Origin: Streptomyces sp. NBRC 109706
Lineage (GTDB): Bacteria; Actinomycetota; Actinomycetes; Streptomycetales; Streptomycetaceae
Assembly (NCBI RefSeq): GCF_000974485.1
Contig: NZ_BBOM01000008.1
Location: forward strand, 310,001 to 374,000
Length of the DNA: 64,000 nt
Reading direction: 5' to 3'
The notes under the pieces are model-generated. The model worked only from the letters and a program-made list of their open reading frames with translations, did not search any database and was not told where the DNA came from. Within the stretch, counting starts at the first letter, position 1, and the number at the start of each line of letters is the position of its first letter. Shown here piece by piece: positions 53,968 through 61,739 of the stretch. The position numbers and the translations under genes are program-made.

Positions 53968-54813
53968 ATGCGTTCCACCCACGCCGCGCGCGCACTGGCC
54001 GCCGCCGCCCTGGCCACGGCCGTCACCATCCCCCTGACCCAGGCCACCGCCGCCGACCGGTCCTATGTCTCGCAGGAGGTCGCCCAGCACACCGCGCCGT
54101 CCCAGGTGTCGGCGGCGGACTTCGACGACGCCACCTACTACGCGGACGCCTTCGGCAAGACCGGCCAGCCGCTCCGCGCGGCGCTGCACGACATCATCAG
54201 CACCGACGCCACCCGGCTCAGCTACTCCCAGGTCTGGGACGCCCTCAAGGTCACCGACCGCGACCCGGCCGACCCCGACAGCGTGATCCTCCTCTACACC
54301 GGCATCTCCCGCTCCGCCGACAACCACGGCGGCAGCGTCGGCCAGTGGAACCGCGAACACGTCTGGCCCCAGTCGCACGGCGGCTTCGGCACCGCACCCG
54401 GGCCCGGCACCGACCTGCACCACCTGCGGCCCAGCGATGTGCAGGTGAACAGCGACCGGGGCAACAAGGACTTCGACGAGGGCGGCACCGAGGTCCCCCG
54501 CGCCCCCGGCAACTACACCGACTCCGACTCCTGGGAGCCCAGGGACGAGGTCAAGGGCGACATAGCCCGGATGGCCTTCTATATGGCCATCCGCTGGGAG
54601 GGCGGCGACGGCTTCGCCGACCTGGAGGTCAACAACACCACGGGCAACGGTTCCGTGCCCTACCTCGGCCGGCTCTCCACCCTGCTGGAGTGGCACGAGC
54701 AGGACCCGCCGGACGCCGCCGAGATCGCCCGCAACGACGTGATCTTCGAGGACTTCCAGCACAACCGGAACCCCTTCGTCGACCACCCCGAGTGGGTCGC
54801 CGACATCTGGTAA
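53968..54813 (+). CDS. Secreted endonuclease I family nuclease
   Basis: A 281-residue exported nuclease (PF04231, EndA/endonuclease I). A Sec signal peptide (AARALAAAALATAVTIPLTQATA, residues ~6-29) precedes the mature enzyme. The active site is WNREHVWPQSHGGF (H131 within REHVWP) followed by DLHHLRPSDVQVNSDRGNKDF. The product probably degrades extracellular DNA or RNA. ATG 53968 follows GAGAGGT. It diverges from the secreted beta-helix protein; the 249-bp gap between them holds both promoters, with no clear -35/-10 pair. Confidence 0.92.
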   Translation: MRSTHAARALAAAALATAVTIPLTQATAADRSYVSQEVAQHTAPSQVSAADFDDATYYADAFGKTGQPLRAALHDIISTDATRLSYSQVWDALKVTDRDPADPDSVILLYTGISRSADNHGGSVGQWNREHVWPQSHGGFGTAPGPGTDLHHLRPSDVQVNSDRGNKDFDEGGTEVPRAPGNYTDSDSWEPRDEVKGDIARMAFYMAIRWEGGDGFADLEVNNTTGNGSVPYLGRLSTLLEWHEQDPPDAAEIARNDVIFEDFQHNRNPFVDHPEWVADIW

Positions 54814-54861
54814 GCCCCCGGCGCCCACTCCCCGTCCGGGTCGATGGCGCAGACTGGGGGC

Positions 54862-56097
54862 ATGGAACTCCAGATCACCGCCACCGACCCGGAGCACCCC
54901 ACCACCCTCCTCGACCTGCCCTGGGACGTGTCCCTGGTGGACTGGCCCGAGGAGCATCTGGTGTCGCTGCCCCGGGGCATCTCCCGCCATGTCGTCCGGT
55001 TCGCCCGGGCCGGCGGCGAGGTCTTCGCGGTCAAGGAGGTGGGGGAGTGGGCCGCCGTGCGCGAGTACGGCCTGCTGCGGGACCTGGACCGGCTGGCCGT
55101 GCCGGCCGTCGACCCGGTCGCCGTGGTGACCGGCCGCACCGACGCCCTCGGCGGCCCGCTGGAGCCGGTCCTCATCACCCGACAGCTCAAGGGCTCGCTG
55201 CCCTACCGCTCCATGTTCGAGACGACCATGCGTCCGACCACCATCAAGCGACTGCTCGACGCGCTGGCCGTGCTGCTGGTCCGGCTCCATCTGGACGGCT
55301 TCGCCTGGGGCGACTGCTCGCTCTCCAACACCCTCTTCCGACGCGACGCCGGTGCCTACGCCGCCTATCTGGTGGACGCCGAGACCGGGCAGATCCAGCC
55401 GACGCTCAGCCGGGGACAGCGGGAGTACGACCTGGAGGTCGCGCGGGTCAACATCGCCGGCGAGCTGATGGACCTGGAGGCCGGCGGCTCCCTCCACCCG
55501 TCCGTCGACCCCGTGCTCTTCGGCGAGGAGATCGTCACCCGCTACGGCGAGCTGTGGCACGAGCTGACGCGCACCTCGGTCTACCCACGGCACAAGAAGC
55601 ACTACATCGACCGACGCATCCGCAGGCTCAACGAACTCGGCTTCGACGTGGCGGAGATGCAGATCCAGCGCTCCCCGGACGGCGACCATGTCACCTTCCT
55701 GCCCAAGGTGGTCGACGCCGGCCACCACCAGCGCCAGCTGCTGCGGCTCACCGGCCTGGACGCCGAGGAGAACCAGGCGCGCAGCCTCCTCAACGACCTG
55801 GAGACCTGGATGGCAGGCCAGGACGACTACGCCCCGGGCGACCCGCTCGGCGCCAGGCCCGAGGTCCTGGCCCACCGCTGGGTACGGGACGTCTTCCGCC
55901 CGGCCGTGCGCGGCGTGCCCCGCGAGCTGCGCGAGGGCATCGACACCGCGCAGATCTACCACGAGCTGCTGGAACACCGGCTGACCCTCTCCGAACGCGC
56001 CCAGCGCGATGTCGGAATGGACCTCACCACCGAGGACTATGTCCGCACCGTGCTGCCCACCCGCCCGGCGGGCGAGCCGGTGCTGGCCGACGAGTGA
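54862..56097 (+). CDS. DUF4032-type kinase-like protein
   Basis: A 411-residue soluble protein with a lipopolysaccharide-kinase/RIO-like core and the C-terminal DUF4032 region. AVKEVGEWAAVREYGLL resembles the ATP lysine loop, LHLDGFAWGDCSLSNTLF the catalytic loop, and YLVDAETGQ the metal aspartate loop. The substrate is unknown; orthologues are widespread in actinobacteria. ATG 54862 is probably leaderless, with CAGACT six bases upstream. It ends near the convergent CebR-like gene. Confidence 0.85.
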   Translation: MELQITATDPEHPTTLLDLPWDVSLVDWPEEHLVSLPRGISRHVVRFARAGGEVFAVKEVGEWAAVREYGLLRDLDRLAVPAVDPVAVVTGRTDALGGPLEPVLITRQLKGSLPYRSMFETTMRPTTIKRLLDALAVLLVRLHLDGFAWGDCSLSNTLFRRDAGAYAAYLVDAETGQIQPTLSRGQREYDLEVARVNIAGELMDLEAGGSLHPSVDPVLFGEEIVTRYGELWHELTRTSVYPRHKKHYIDRRIRRLNELGFDVAEMQIQRSPDGDHVTFLPKVVDAGHHQRQLLRLTGLDAEENQARSLLNDLETWMAGQDDYAPGDPLGARPEVLAHRWVRDVFRPAVRGVPRELREGIDTAQIYHELLEHRLTLSERAQRDVGMDLTTEDYVRTVLPTRPAGEPVLADE

Positions 56098-56173
56098 CCG
56101 GATCCGTGCCGCCGGGCCGGGCGGCGCGCCGGCCGGACCCGCGTCGGCTGGACTACCGTCGGCCGGGCTCCCG

Positions 56174-57190
56174 TCAGCTGGACTCGCGGATCACCAGCTC
56201 CGTCGGCAGCACGGTGCGACGCGGCGCCCGGCCCGGCTCCCTTATCTCCATGAGCAGCAACTCCGCGATGGTGCGACCCAGTTCCTCCACCCGCTGCCGG
56301 ACCGAGGTGAGCGGCGGGTCGGTGTGGCGGGCGACGATCGAATCGTCGAAGCCGACCAGCGCCACATCGTCCGGCACCCGGCGCCCCCGCGCCCGCAGTT
56401 CGGCCAGCGCGCCGGCGGCCATCACGTCCGAGGCGGCCAGCACCGCGTCCAACGCCGGGTGCCGGTCGAGCAGTTCGCCCATCGCCAGCCGGCCGCCCCG
56501 TTCGGTGAAGTCCCCCCGTGCCACCAACTCCTGACCGGGCGTCACTCCAGCCGTGGTGAGGCCGGCCCGCCAGCCGCGCAGCCGTGCCTCGGCGACCTCC
56601 ATGTCCGGGGGCCCGGCGATGGTGCAGACGGTGCGGTGGCCGCGCTCCCACAGGTGGGCGACGGCCGCCGAGGCGCCGCCCACATTGTCCGAGTGCGCGT
56701 GCACCAGCGGCTCGTCGGACGACCTGCGGCCGGCCAACACCGTTGGCAGTTCGAGCCGTTCCAGCAGTTCGGGCAGTGGATCGTGGCGGTGCACCGAGAC
56801 CAGCAGCACCCCGTCCACCCGACGCTCCGTCAACACATCGACCAACCGGTCGAGTTCGAGCTGGTCCCGGACCAGGGTGAGCAGCAGCTGCATCGGCGTG
56901 CCGGCCAACGCCCGGCTCACGCCCCGGATCACGGCGGGAAAGTAAGGCTCGGCGCCCAGCCGGCTCTCCGACTCGGGGATGACCAGCGCGATGGAGTCCG
57001 CCCGGCTGCGCACCAGGCCGCGGGCCAGCGAGTTGGGCACATAGCCGAGTTCGGCGATGGCCTCCTCGACCGCCTTCCTGGCCCGGTCGCTGACCAGGGG
57101 CGATCCGTTCAACACCCGGGAGACGGTGGTCCTTCCCACGCCCGCGCGCGCGGCCACGGTCTTGATGGTGGGGCGTCGACTGCCAGCCAT
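56174..57190 (-). CDS. cebR: CebR-like LacI-family repressor
   Basis: A 338-residue LacI repressor. RRPTIKTVAARAGVGRTTVS is the helix-turn-helix, followed by VEEAIAELGYVPNSLARGL and a complete sugar-binding domain. It diverges from a cebEFG-like operon that carries two boxes of the CebR/CelR type, so it should repress cellobiose/cellotriose uptake until induced by cellobiose. ATG 57188-57190 follows GGGAG at about nine bases. The gene symbol rests on synteny and box sequence and not on a database match. Confidence 0.85.
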   Translation of the reverse strand: MAGSRRPTIKTVAARAGVGRTTVSRVLNGSPLVSDRARKAVEEAIAELGYVPNSLARGLVRSRADSIALVIPESESRLGAEPYFPAVIRGVSRALAGTPMQLLLTLVRDQLELDRLVDVLTERRVDGVLLVSVHRHDPLPELLERLELPTVLAGRRSSDEPLVHAHSDNVGGASAAVAHLWERGHRTVCTIAGPPDMEVAEARLRGWRAGLTTAGVTPGQELVARGDFTERGGRLAMGELLDRHPALDAVLAASDVMAAGALAELRARGRRVPDDVALVGFDDSIVARHTDPPLTSVRQRVEELGRTIAELLLMEIREPGRAPRRTVLPTELVIRESS

Positions 57191-57324
57191 GGCATCGGTC
57201 TCCCTCTCGGCAGTTCGTGAACCGGTCGGCCGGGCCACCGGCCCCGCGGCGGGCAGGGCCCGGCGCCCCCGTCGGCCGACGGGGGTCAACCACACTCACT
57301 CATCAGGAGTTTGCTCTCTCCTCC

Positions 57325-57354
57325 TTGACATCACCGACGCGGAACGCGGACAGT
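57325..57354 (+). promoter_or_regulatory. cebE promoter
   Basis: -35 TTGACA (57325-57330, consensus) and -10 GACAGT (57349-57354) with an 18-bp spacer. The predicted start is near 57361, immediately before the first CebR-type box. Confidence 0.65.
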
Positions 57355-57366
57355 CTTTCACAGCCG

Positions 57367-57380
57367 TGGGATCGCTCCCA
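57367..57380. promoter_or_regulatory. CebR-type box 1
   Basis: TGGGATCGCTCCCA differs by one base from the known CebR/CelR consensus TGGGAGCGCTCCCA. It covers roughly +7 to +20 of the predicted cebE transcript, ideal for repression. Confidence 0.8.
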
Positions 57381-57387
57381 CGCGAAG

Positions 57388-57401
57388 TGGGAACGATCCC
57401 A
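57388..57401. promoter_or_regulatory. CebR-type box 2
   Basis: TGGGAACGATCCCA differs by two bases from the CebR consensus. Its centre lies 21 bp from that of box 1, two helical turns, so two dimers could bind the same DNA face. Confidence 0.75.
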
Positions 57402-57517
57402 ACGGACCTTTCGGGCCGACGCGTCATGTCCCGCGTCAGCCCGCGCACCACCCGCACCATCCGCCCGGCGCCGCGTGGTCGTGCCGGCGGAGACCGGCAC
57501 GGCGCAAGGAGGACGTC

Positions 57518-58831
57518 ATGGGCACCACCTGGAAACCCTTCCGAACACGACGCGCGGCCACGGCCGCCGCGGCCCTCTCCCTGGTGTTGCTCGCGGGCTG
57601 CTCGGGCGGCGGCGACAGCACCGGAGGCGGTCGCTCCGACGACGGCTCCGTCACCATCACCGTCGGCCTCTTCGGGGTGATGGGCTTCGAGGAGACCGGA
57701 CTCTTCGAGCGGTACATGGACGAGAACCCCGGCGTCCGGGTCGAGGTCGAGGTCGCCGGCGACGAGCAGACCTACTACACCGCGCTCCAGACCCATCTGG
57801 CCGCCGGCAGCGGGCTCAAGGACATCCAGGGCATCGAGATCGGCCGGGCCAAGGAGATCGTCGACACCCAGGCCGACAACTTCGCCGACCTCTCCGGCAC
57901 CGCCGGAACCGACCACTTCCTGCCGTGGAAGCTCAACCAGATGACCACCCCGGACGGACAGGTCCTCGGCCTCGGCACCGATATCGGTCCGATGGCCGTC
58001 TGCTACCGCAGGGACATGTTCGAACAGGCGGGACTGCCCACCGACCGGGAGGAGGTGGCTGCCCTCTGGGAGGGCGACTGGGCGCGCTATGTCGAGGTGG
58101 GCGAGCAGTTCATGGCCAACTCGGCCGACCCCGACCTCTCCTATATGGACAGCTCGACCGGCCTCTTCAACGCGATGGTCTACGGCGCGTCCGAGCAGTT
58201 CTACAACGCCGAGGGCGATCTGATCTACCAGGACAACCCGGTGGTCACCGAGGCCTGGGAGCTGGCCACCCAAGCCGCGTCCTCGGGAATGACGGCGGCG
58301 CTGCGCCAGTACCAGCCCGAATGGGACCCGGGGCTGGCCAACAGCACCTTCGCCACCGCCGTCTGCCCGGCCTGGATGCTCGCCCACATCAGCGAGAAGG
58401 CGGGCGAACAGAACGCCGGCAACTGGGACATCGCGCGGGCCCCGCAGGGCGCCAACTGGGGCGGCTCCTTCCTCTCCGTGGTGGAGGACAGCCCGGTCCG
58501 TGACGAGGCCGCCGAACTGGTCGCCTGGCTCACCGCGCCCGAACAACAGCAGTACATCTTCCAGGAGTTGGGCAACTTCCCGTCCTCGGCCGAGGCCATC
58601 GAGTCCGAGGAGGTGACGGGGGCGACGGCGACGTACTTCAACGACGCCCCGATCGGCGAGATCTTCGGCGCGGCGGCCCAGGAGATCCCGGACGAGCAGG
58701 TGCTGGGCCGGAAGGACGGCACCATCAAGGACGCGTTCGGGCAGGGGCTGCAGCTGATCGAGTCCCAGGGCAGAAGTGCGGAGGAGGCCTGGGAGGCGAC
58801 GGAGGAGAACATCTCCCGAGCGGTCGGCTAG
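57518..58831 (+). CDS. cebE: Cellobiose/cello-oligosaccharide-binding lipoprotein (CebE-like)
   Basis: A 437-residue family 1 sugar-binding lipoprotein. LLAGC (C28) is a good lipobox; SVTITVGLFGVMGFEETGLF and YYTALQTHLAAGSGLKDIQGIEIGRAKE are typical of this protein group. It is the surface binding protein of a CUT1 transporter. ATG 57518 follows AAGGAGG. Two CebR-type boxes and a CebR-like gene upstream support cellobiose/cellotriose as ligand. Strikingly, a kilobase of G-rich repeats separates it from the permease genes it needs. Confidence 0.88.
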   Translation: MGTTWKPFRTRRAATAAAALSLVLLAGCSGGGDSTGGGRSDDGSVTITVGLFGVMGFEETGLFERYMDENPGVRVEVEVAGDEQTYYTALQTHLAAGSGLKDIQGIEIGRAKEIVDTQADNFADLSGTAGTDHFLPWKLNQMTTPDGQVLGLGTDIGPMAVCYRRDMFEQAGLPTDREEVAALWEGDWARYVEVGEQFMANSADPDLSYMDSSTGLFNAMVYGASEQFYNAEGDLIYQDNPVVTEAWELATQAASSGMTAALRQYQPEWDPGLANSTFATAVCPAWMLAHISEKAGEQNAGNWDIARAPQGANWGGSFLSVVEDSPVRDEAAELVAWLTAPEQQQYIFQELGNFPSSAEAIESEEVTGATATYFNDAPIGEIFGAAAQEIPDEQVLGRKDGTIKDAFGQGLQLIESQGRSAEEAWEATEENISRAVG

Positions 58832-58856
58832 CGGCTTGCCGCCGGGGCTTGGGCGG

Positions 58857-58895
58857 GGCCGCCCGCCGGCCGCGCTGCGCGCGGCCCGGGCGGCC
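58857..58895 (+). terminator. Nested hairpin after cebE
   Basis: An outer stem GGCCGCCC/GGGCGGCC encloses an inner stem GGCCGCGC-tgc-GCGCGGCC, 26 bp after the cebE stop. This very stable structure could act as a terminator or attenuator that favours binding-protein mRNA over permease mRNA. Confidence 0.65.
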
Positions 58896-59160
58896 GGCCG
58901 GGCCGGGGACGGTGGCCTGGCCGGCCGGCCCCGGCAGCTTTGGGGGTGGGGCCGGCTCGGACGGATCTCGCGTGGCGGGCTGGACGCGGTCGGGAGTTGG
59001 CCGGACCGGGCCGGGCGCCCTGGGCGGGATGCGGTGGCCTGGCCGGCCGGGCCGGGCGGGATGCGGGTTGGTCGGATGTGGCCTGTGGTGGATGGGGCCT
59101 GTTGTGGATGGGGCGGGGGCAGTGCGGTTGTCGGGTCCGGGCCGGGTCCGGGGAGGCCCG

Positions 59161-59407
59161 TTGGCCTTGTCGGTGGGCGGGATGAGGGATGCGGGAGGGG
59201 GCGGGTTTGTGTGTGGGGCGGTGGTTGGGCCTCTGGCCTGTGCGGGTGGGTTGGCTAGCTGGGCGGGGTCGGGCGCGGTGCGGTGTTGGCCGTGTCGGCG
59301 GGCTGGGGCTGGCCGGTCGGGCGGTGGGCGGGGCGGTGGTTGGGCCCCTGGCTTGGCCCGTGCGGGTGCGTTGGCTTGGCCGGCTGGGGTGGGGTTGATG
59401 TGGCGCG
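59161..59407 (+). repeat. G-rich tandem unit, copy 1
   Basis: First ~247-bp unit. Its opening 148 bases, from TTGGCCTTGTCGGTGGGCGG to GTCGGCGGGCTGGGG, recur with about 90% identity in copy 2; the remainder holds a second degenerate GGGGCGGTGGTT module at 59330. Confidence 0.75.
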
Positions 59408-59606
59408 TTGGCCTCGTCGGTGGGCGGGATGAGGGATGCGGGAGGGGGCGGGTTTGTGCGTGGGGCGGTGGTTATGCCCCTGGGCTGTGTGGGCGGGTTG
59501 GCTAGCTGGGCCGGGCGGGGCTGGGCGCGGTGCGGTGTTGGCCGTGTCGGCGGGCTGGGGGTAGCGGGTGGTGTGTGGGGCGGTGGTTGGGTCCCTGGCT
59601 TGCCTG
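59408..59606 (+). repeat. G-rich tandem unit, copy 2 (partial)
   Basis: Second unit; 59408-59560 matches 59161-59308, and the module at 59577 corresponds to that at 59330 in copy 1. The unit fades after about 59606, so it is truncated. Confidence 0.75.
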
Positions 59607-59845
59607 GGGCTTCGGGGGCGGCCGTTCGTGGTGCTGGCTCCGGCAGTGGGTGTCGGCGCTTGCCACCGACGTGGGCCGGCCAGGCCAACCGTTCCGGCCG
59701 CTGGCCCCCGGCGGGGTTCGTCCTGGGGTTGTGATTCACGGCGGTTCCCGTGTCGTCGTGTCCGTGTGGCCGCGGTCCGTTCGAGGGCTGTGTCCGATCC
59801 GTTCTGTCCGTCCCTTTGGGTTCGTGTATGGGAAGGAAGCTCACC

Positions 59846-60796
59846 GTGGCCAGTTCCACCTCGGTTGCCCCCGGCAGGGGGCAGCGATGGCGCAATCTGC
59901 TGCACCGTCTTGATCTCGGGGCGGCGCCCTACGCGTTCATCACGCCGTTCTTTGTCATCTTCGCCGCGTTCAGTGCCTATCCGTTGATCTACACGCTCTG
60001 GGTCTCCCTGCACCGGGTCGAGTTGGCCACTCAGGATCAGATGGACTGGTTGGCGCTGGACAACTACACCGCGCTCTGGCAGGACGACCGTTTCTGGAAC
60101 GCGCTGGCCAACACCATCACCATCGGGGTGCTCTCCACCGTGCCGCAGTTGCTGATGGCGCTGGGGCTGGCGCATCTGCTCAACTACCGGCTGCGCGGCT
60201 CCGCGTTCTTCCGGGTGGCGGCGTTGGCGCCCTATGCCACCTCGGTGGGGGCCGCCGCGTTGGTCTTCACCATGTTGTTCGAGCGTGACTTCGGAATGAT
60301 CAACTGGGGGCTCAGCCTGTTCGGGTTCGACCATATCGACTGGGAGAGCCAGAAGTGGCCGGCGCAGTTCGCCATTTCCAGCATGGTGATCTGGCGTTGG
60401 ACCGGCTACAACGCGCTGCTCTATCTGGCCGCGATGCAGGCCATCCCGAGGGACCGTTACGAGGCCGCAGCGATCGACGGGGCCTCCCGTTGGCAGCAGT
60501 TCACCAAGGTCACCGTTCCCGGTATCCGGCCCACCATCGTCTTCACCATCGTGCTCTCCACCATCGGCGCCACCCAACTCTTCGGTGAGCCGCTGATCTT
60601 CGGCCAAGGGGTCAACGGGATCACCGGCGGAGCGGAGAACCAGTACCAGACGCTGGGGCTGCTCCTCTACGAGGAGGGGTGGCGCAACTACCAGATGGGC
60701 CGGGCCGCCACGGTCGCCTGGGCGATGTTCCTGTTGTTGATCCTCCTCTTCGTGCTGCACCGGGTGCTGTGGCGCGTCCTGTCCCGCCGAGCCTGA
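59846..60796 (+). CDS. cebF: Sugar ABC transporter permease (CebF-like, CUT1)
   Basis: A 316-residue MalF-type permease with six helices; the EAA loop is YEAAAIDGASRWQQFTKVTVPGIRPT. GTG 59846 is chosen after the AAGGAAG ribosome site; an ATG at 59828 is possible. With the CebG-like protein it forms the channel for the CebE-like binding protein. No ATPase gene is present in the operon, as in known ceb operons, where the shared MsiK ATPase encoded elsewhere is used. Confidence 0.88.
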   Translation: MASSTSVAPGRGQRWRNLLHRLDLGAAPYAFITPFFVIFAAFSAYPLIYTLWVSLHRVELATQDQMDWLALDNYTALWQDDRFWNALANTITIGVLSTVPQLLMALGLAHLLNYRLRGSAFFRVAALAPYATSVGAAALVFTMLFERDFGMINWGLSLFGFDHIDWESQKWPAQFAISSMVIWRWTGYNALLYLAAMQAIPRDRYEAAAIDGASRWQQFTKVTVPGIRPTIVFTIVLSTIGATQLFGEPLIFGQGVNGITGGAENQYQTLGLLLYEEGWRNYQMGRAATVAWAMFLLLILLFVLHRVLWRVLSRRA

Positions 60797-60813
60797 CCAG
60801 GAGCGTGGATCCC

Positions 60814-61701
60814 GTGACCACTGACACCGTCGCCCCCGAGGAACGCGCGGACCGCCGTTGGTTTCTCCGCCCCGGTGCCGGGCGGCAGCACCATGCCGGA
60901 CCGGTGGCCTATGTGCTGCTCGGGCTGGCCGCCCTGCTGTCGCTCTTTCCGCTCTACTGGACCATGGTGGCAGCCTCCACTGACAACACCCGGGTGACGC
61001 AGAGCCCGCCGCCGTTTCTGCCCGGGCCGAACCTGTTCACCAATCTGCGGACGGCCTGGCAGGACGCGGGGCTCGGCCAGGCGATGGCCAACAGCCTGAT
61101 CGTGGCCGGGGCCATCGCCACCTCGACCGTGCTGTTCGCCACCCTGGCGGGCTTCGCCTTCGCCAAGTTGCGGTTCCGGGGGCGCAACGCGCTGCTGATG
61201 CTGGTGATCGGGACGATGATGATCCCGCCCCAACTGGGCGTCGTCCCCCTGTTCATGATGATGAGCGAGCTGGGTTGGGGCGGCTCCCTGCCGGCGGTGA
61301 TCTTCCCGACCCTGGTCAGCGCGGTCGGCGTGTTCTTCATGCGGCAGTATCTGGGCAACGCGCTGCCGGACGAGCTGGTGGAGGCCGCGCGGGTGGACGG
61401 GGCCCATTCGCTGCGCATCTTCTGGAGCGTGGTGCTGCCGGTCGCCAGACCGGCCATGGCCGTACTCTTCATGATCACTTTTGTGCAGGCATGGAACGAC
61501 TTCTTCTGGCCCTATATCGCCCTGGACGACTCCAACCTCACGGTGCCGGTGGCCCTCACCCGGCTGAGCGCCGGCTATGTGCGGGACCAGTCGGTGATCA
61601 TGGCGGGCGCGCTGCTGGGAACGTTGCCGCTGCTGGTGATGTTTGTCGTCTTCGGCCGGCAGATCGTCGGCGGGATCATGCAGGGCGCCGTCAAGGGGTG
61701 A
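60814..61701 (+). CDS. cebG: Sugar ABC transporter permease (CebG-like, CUT1)
   Basis: A 295-residue MalG-type permease; the EAA loop is LVEAARVDGAHSLRIFWSVVLPVARP and the C-terminus IVGGIMQGAVKG is typical for the subunit. GTG 60814 (GTG 60805 also in frame) follows AGGAG. It lies 17 bp after the CebF-like gene. The cytosolic beta-glucosidase (BglC) that usually follows in ceb operons is absent; the operon stops at a hairpin. Confidence 0.9.
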   Translation: MTTDTVAPEERADRRWFLRPGAGRQHHAGPVAYVLLGLAALLSLFPLYWTMVAASTDNTRVTQSPPPFLPGPNLFTNLRTAWQDAGLGQAMANSLIVAGAIATSTVLFATLAGFAFAKLRFRGRNALLMLVIGTMMIPPQLGVVPLFMMMSELGWGGSLPAVIFPTLVSAVGVFFMRQYLGNALPDELVEAARVDGAHSLRIFWSVVLPVARPAMAVLFMITFVQAWNDFFWPYIALDDSNLTVPVALTRLSAGYVRDQSVIMAGALLGTLPLLVMFVVFGRQIVGGIMQGAVKG

Positions 61702-61702
61702 A

Positions 61703-61734
61703 CGGGGCGGCCGGCGCCCGGCGTCGGCCGCCCG
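61703..61734. terminator. Hairpin between convergent cebG and UbiA-type genes
   Basis: CGGGGCGGCCG (61703-61713) pairs with CGGCCGCCCG (61725-61734) around an 11-base loop. It lies in the 38-bp gap and may terminate transcription from both sides. No T-tract. Confidence 0.6.
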
Positions 61735-61739
61735 ACGGG

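Larger units (their letters stand above)
57191..57517. promoter_or_regulatory. cebR-cebE intergenic control region
   Basis: The 327-bp divergent gap holds the TTGACA promoter and two CebR-type boxes described separately. Nothing gene-like is seen. Confidence 0.7.
58896..59845. repeat. G-rich, C-poor non-coding block inside the ceb operon
   Basis: A ~900-bp stretch between cebE and cebF with extreme G-over-C skew on the coding strand, dense GGG runs and no credible gene: its long open frames are glycine/proline-rich artefacts. A 247-bp unit is repeated (59161-59407 and 59408 to about 59606), and inside it GGGGCGGTGGTT recurs at 59215, 59330, 59462 and 59577. The final ~180 bases before cebF lose the repeats. 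Such RNA and DNA could form G-quadruplexes or R-loops. Origin unknown. Confidence 0.8.

Noticed and set aside
59161..59606. Possible CRISPR-like repeat array.
   Set aside because: Units are ~247 bp, imperfect and G-biased, with no short identical repeats, unique spacers or cas genes.
58828..59895. A 355-residue proline/arginine-rich open frame on the minus strand, and a glycine-rich one on the plus strand (58849-59505).
   Set aside because: They are products of the G-rich repeat block: low-complexity composition, no ribosome site, no family resemblance.
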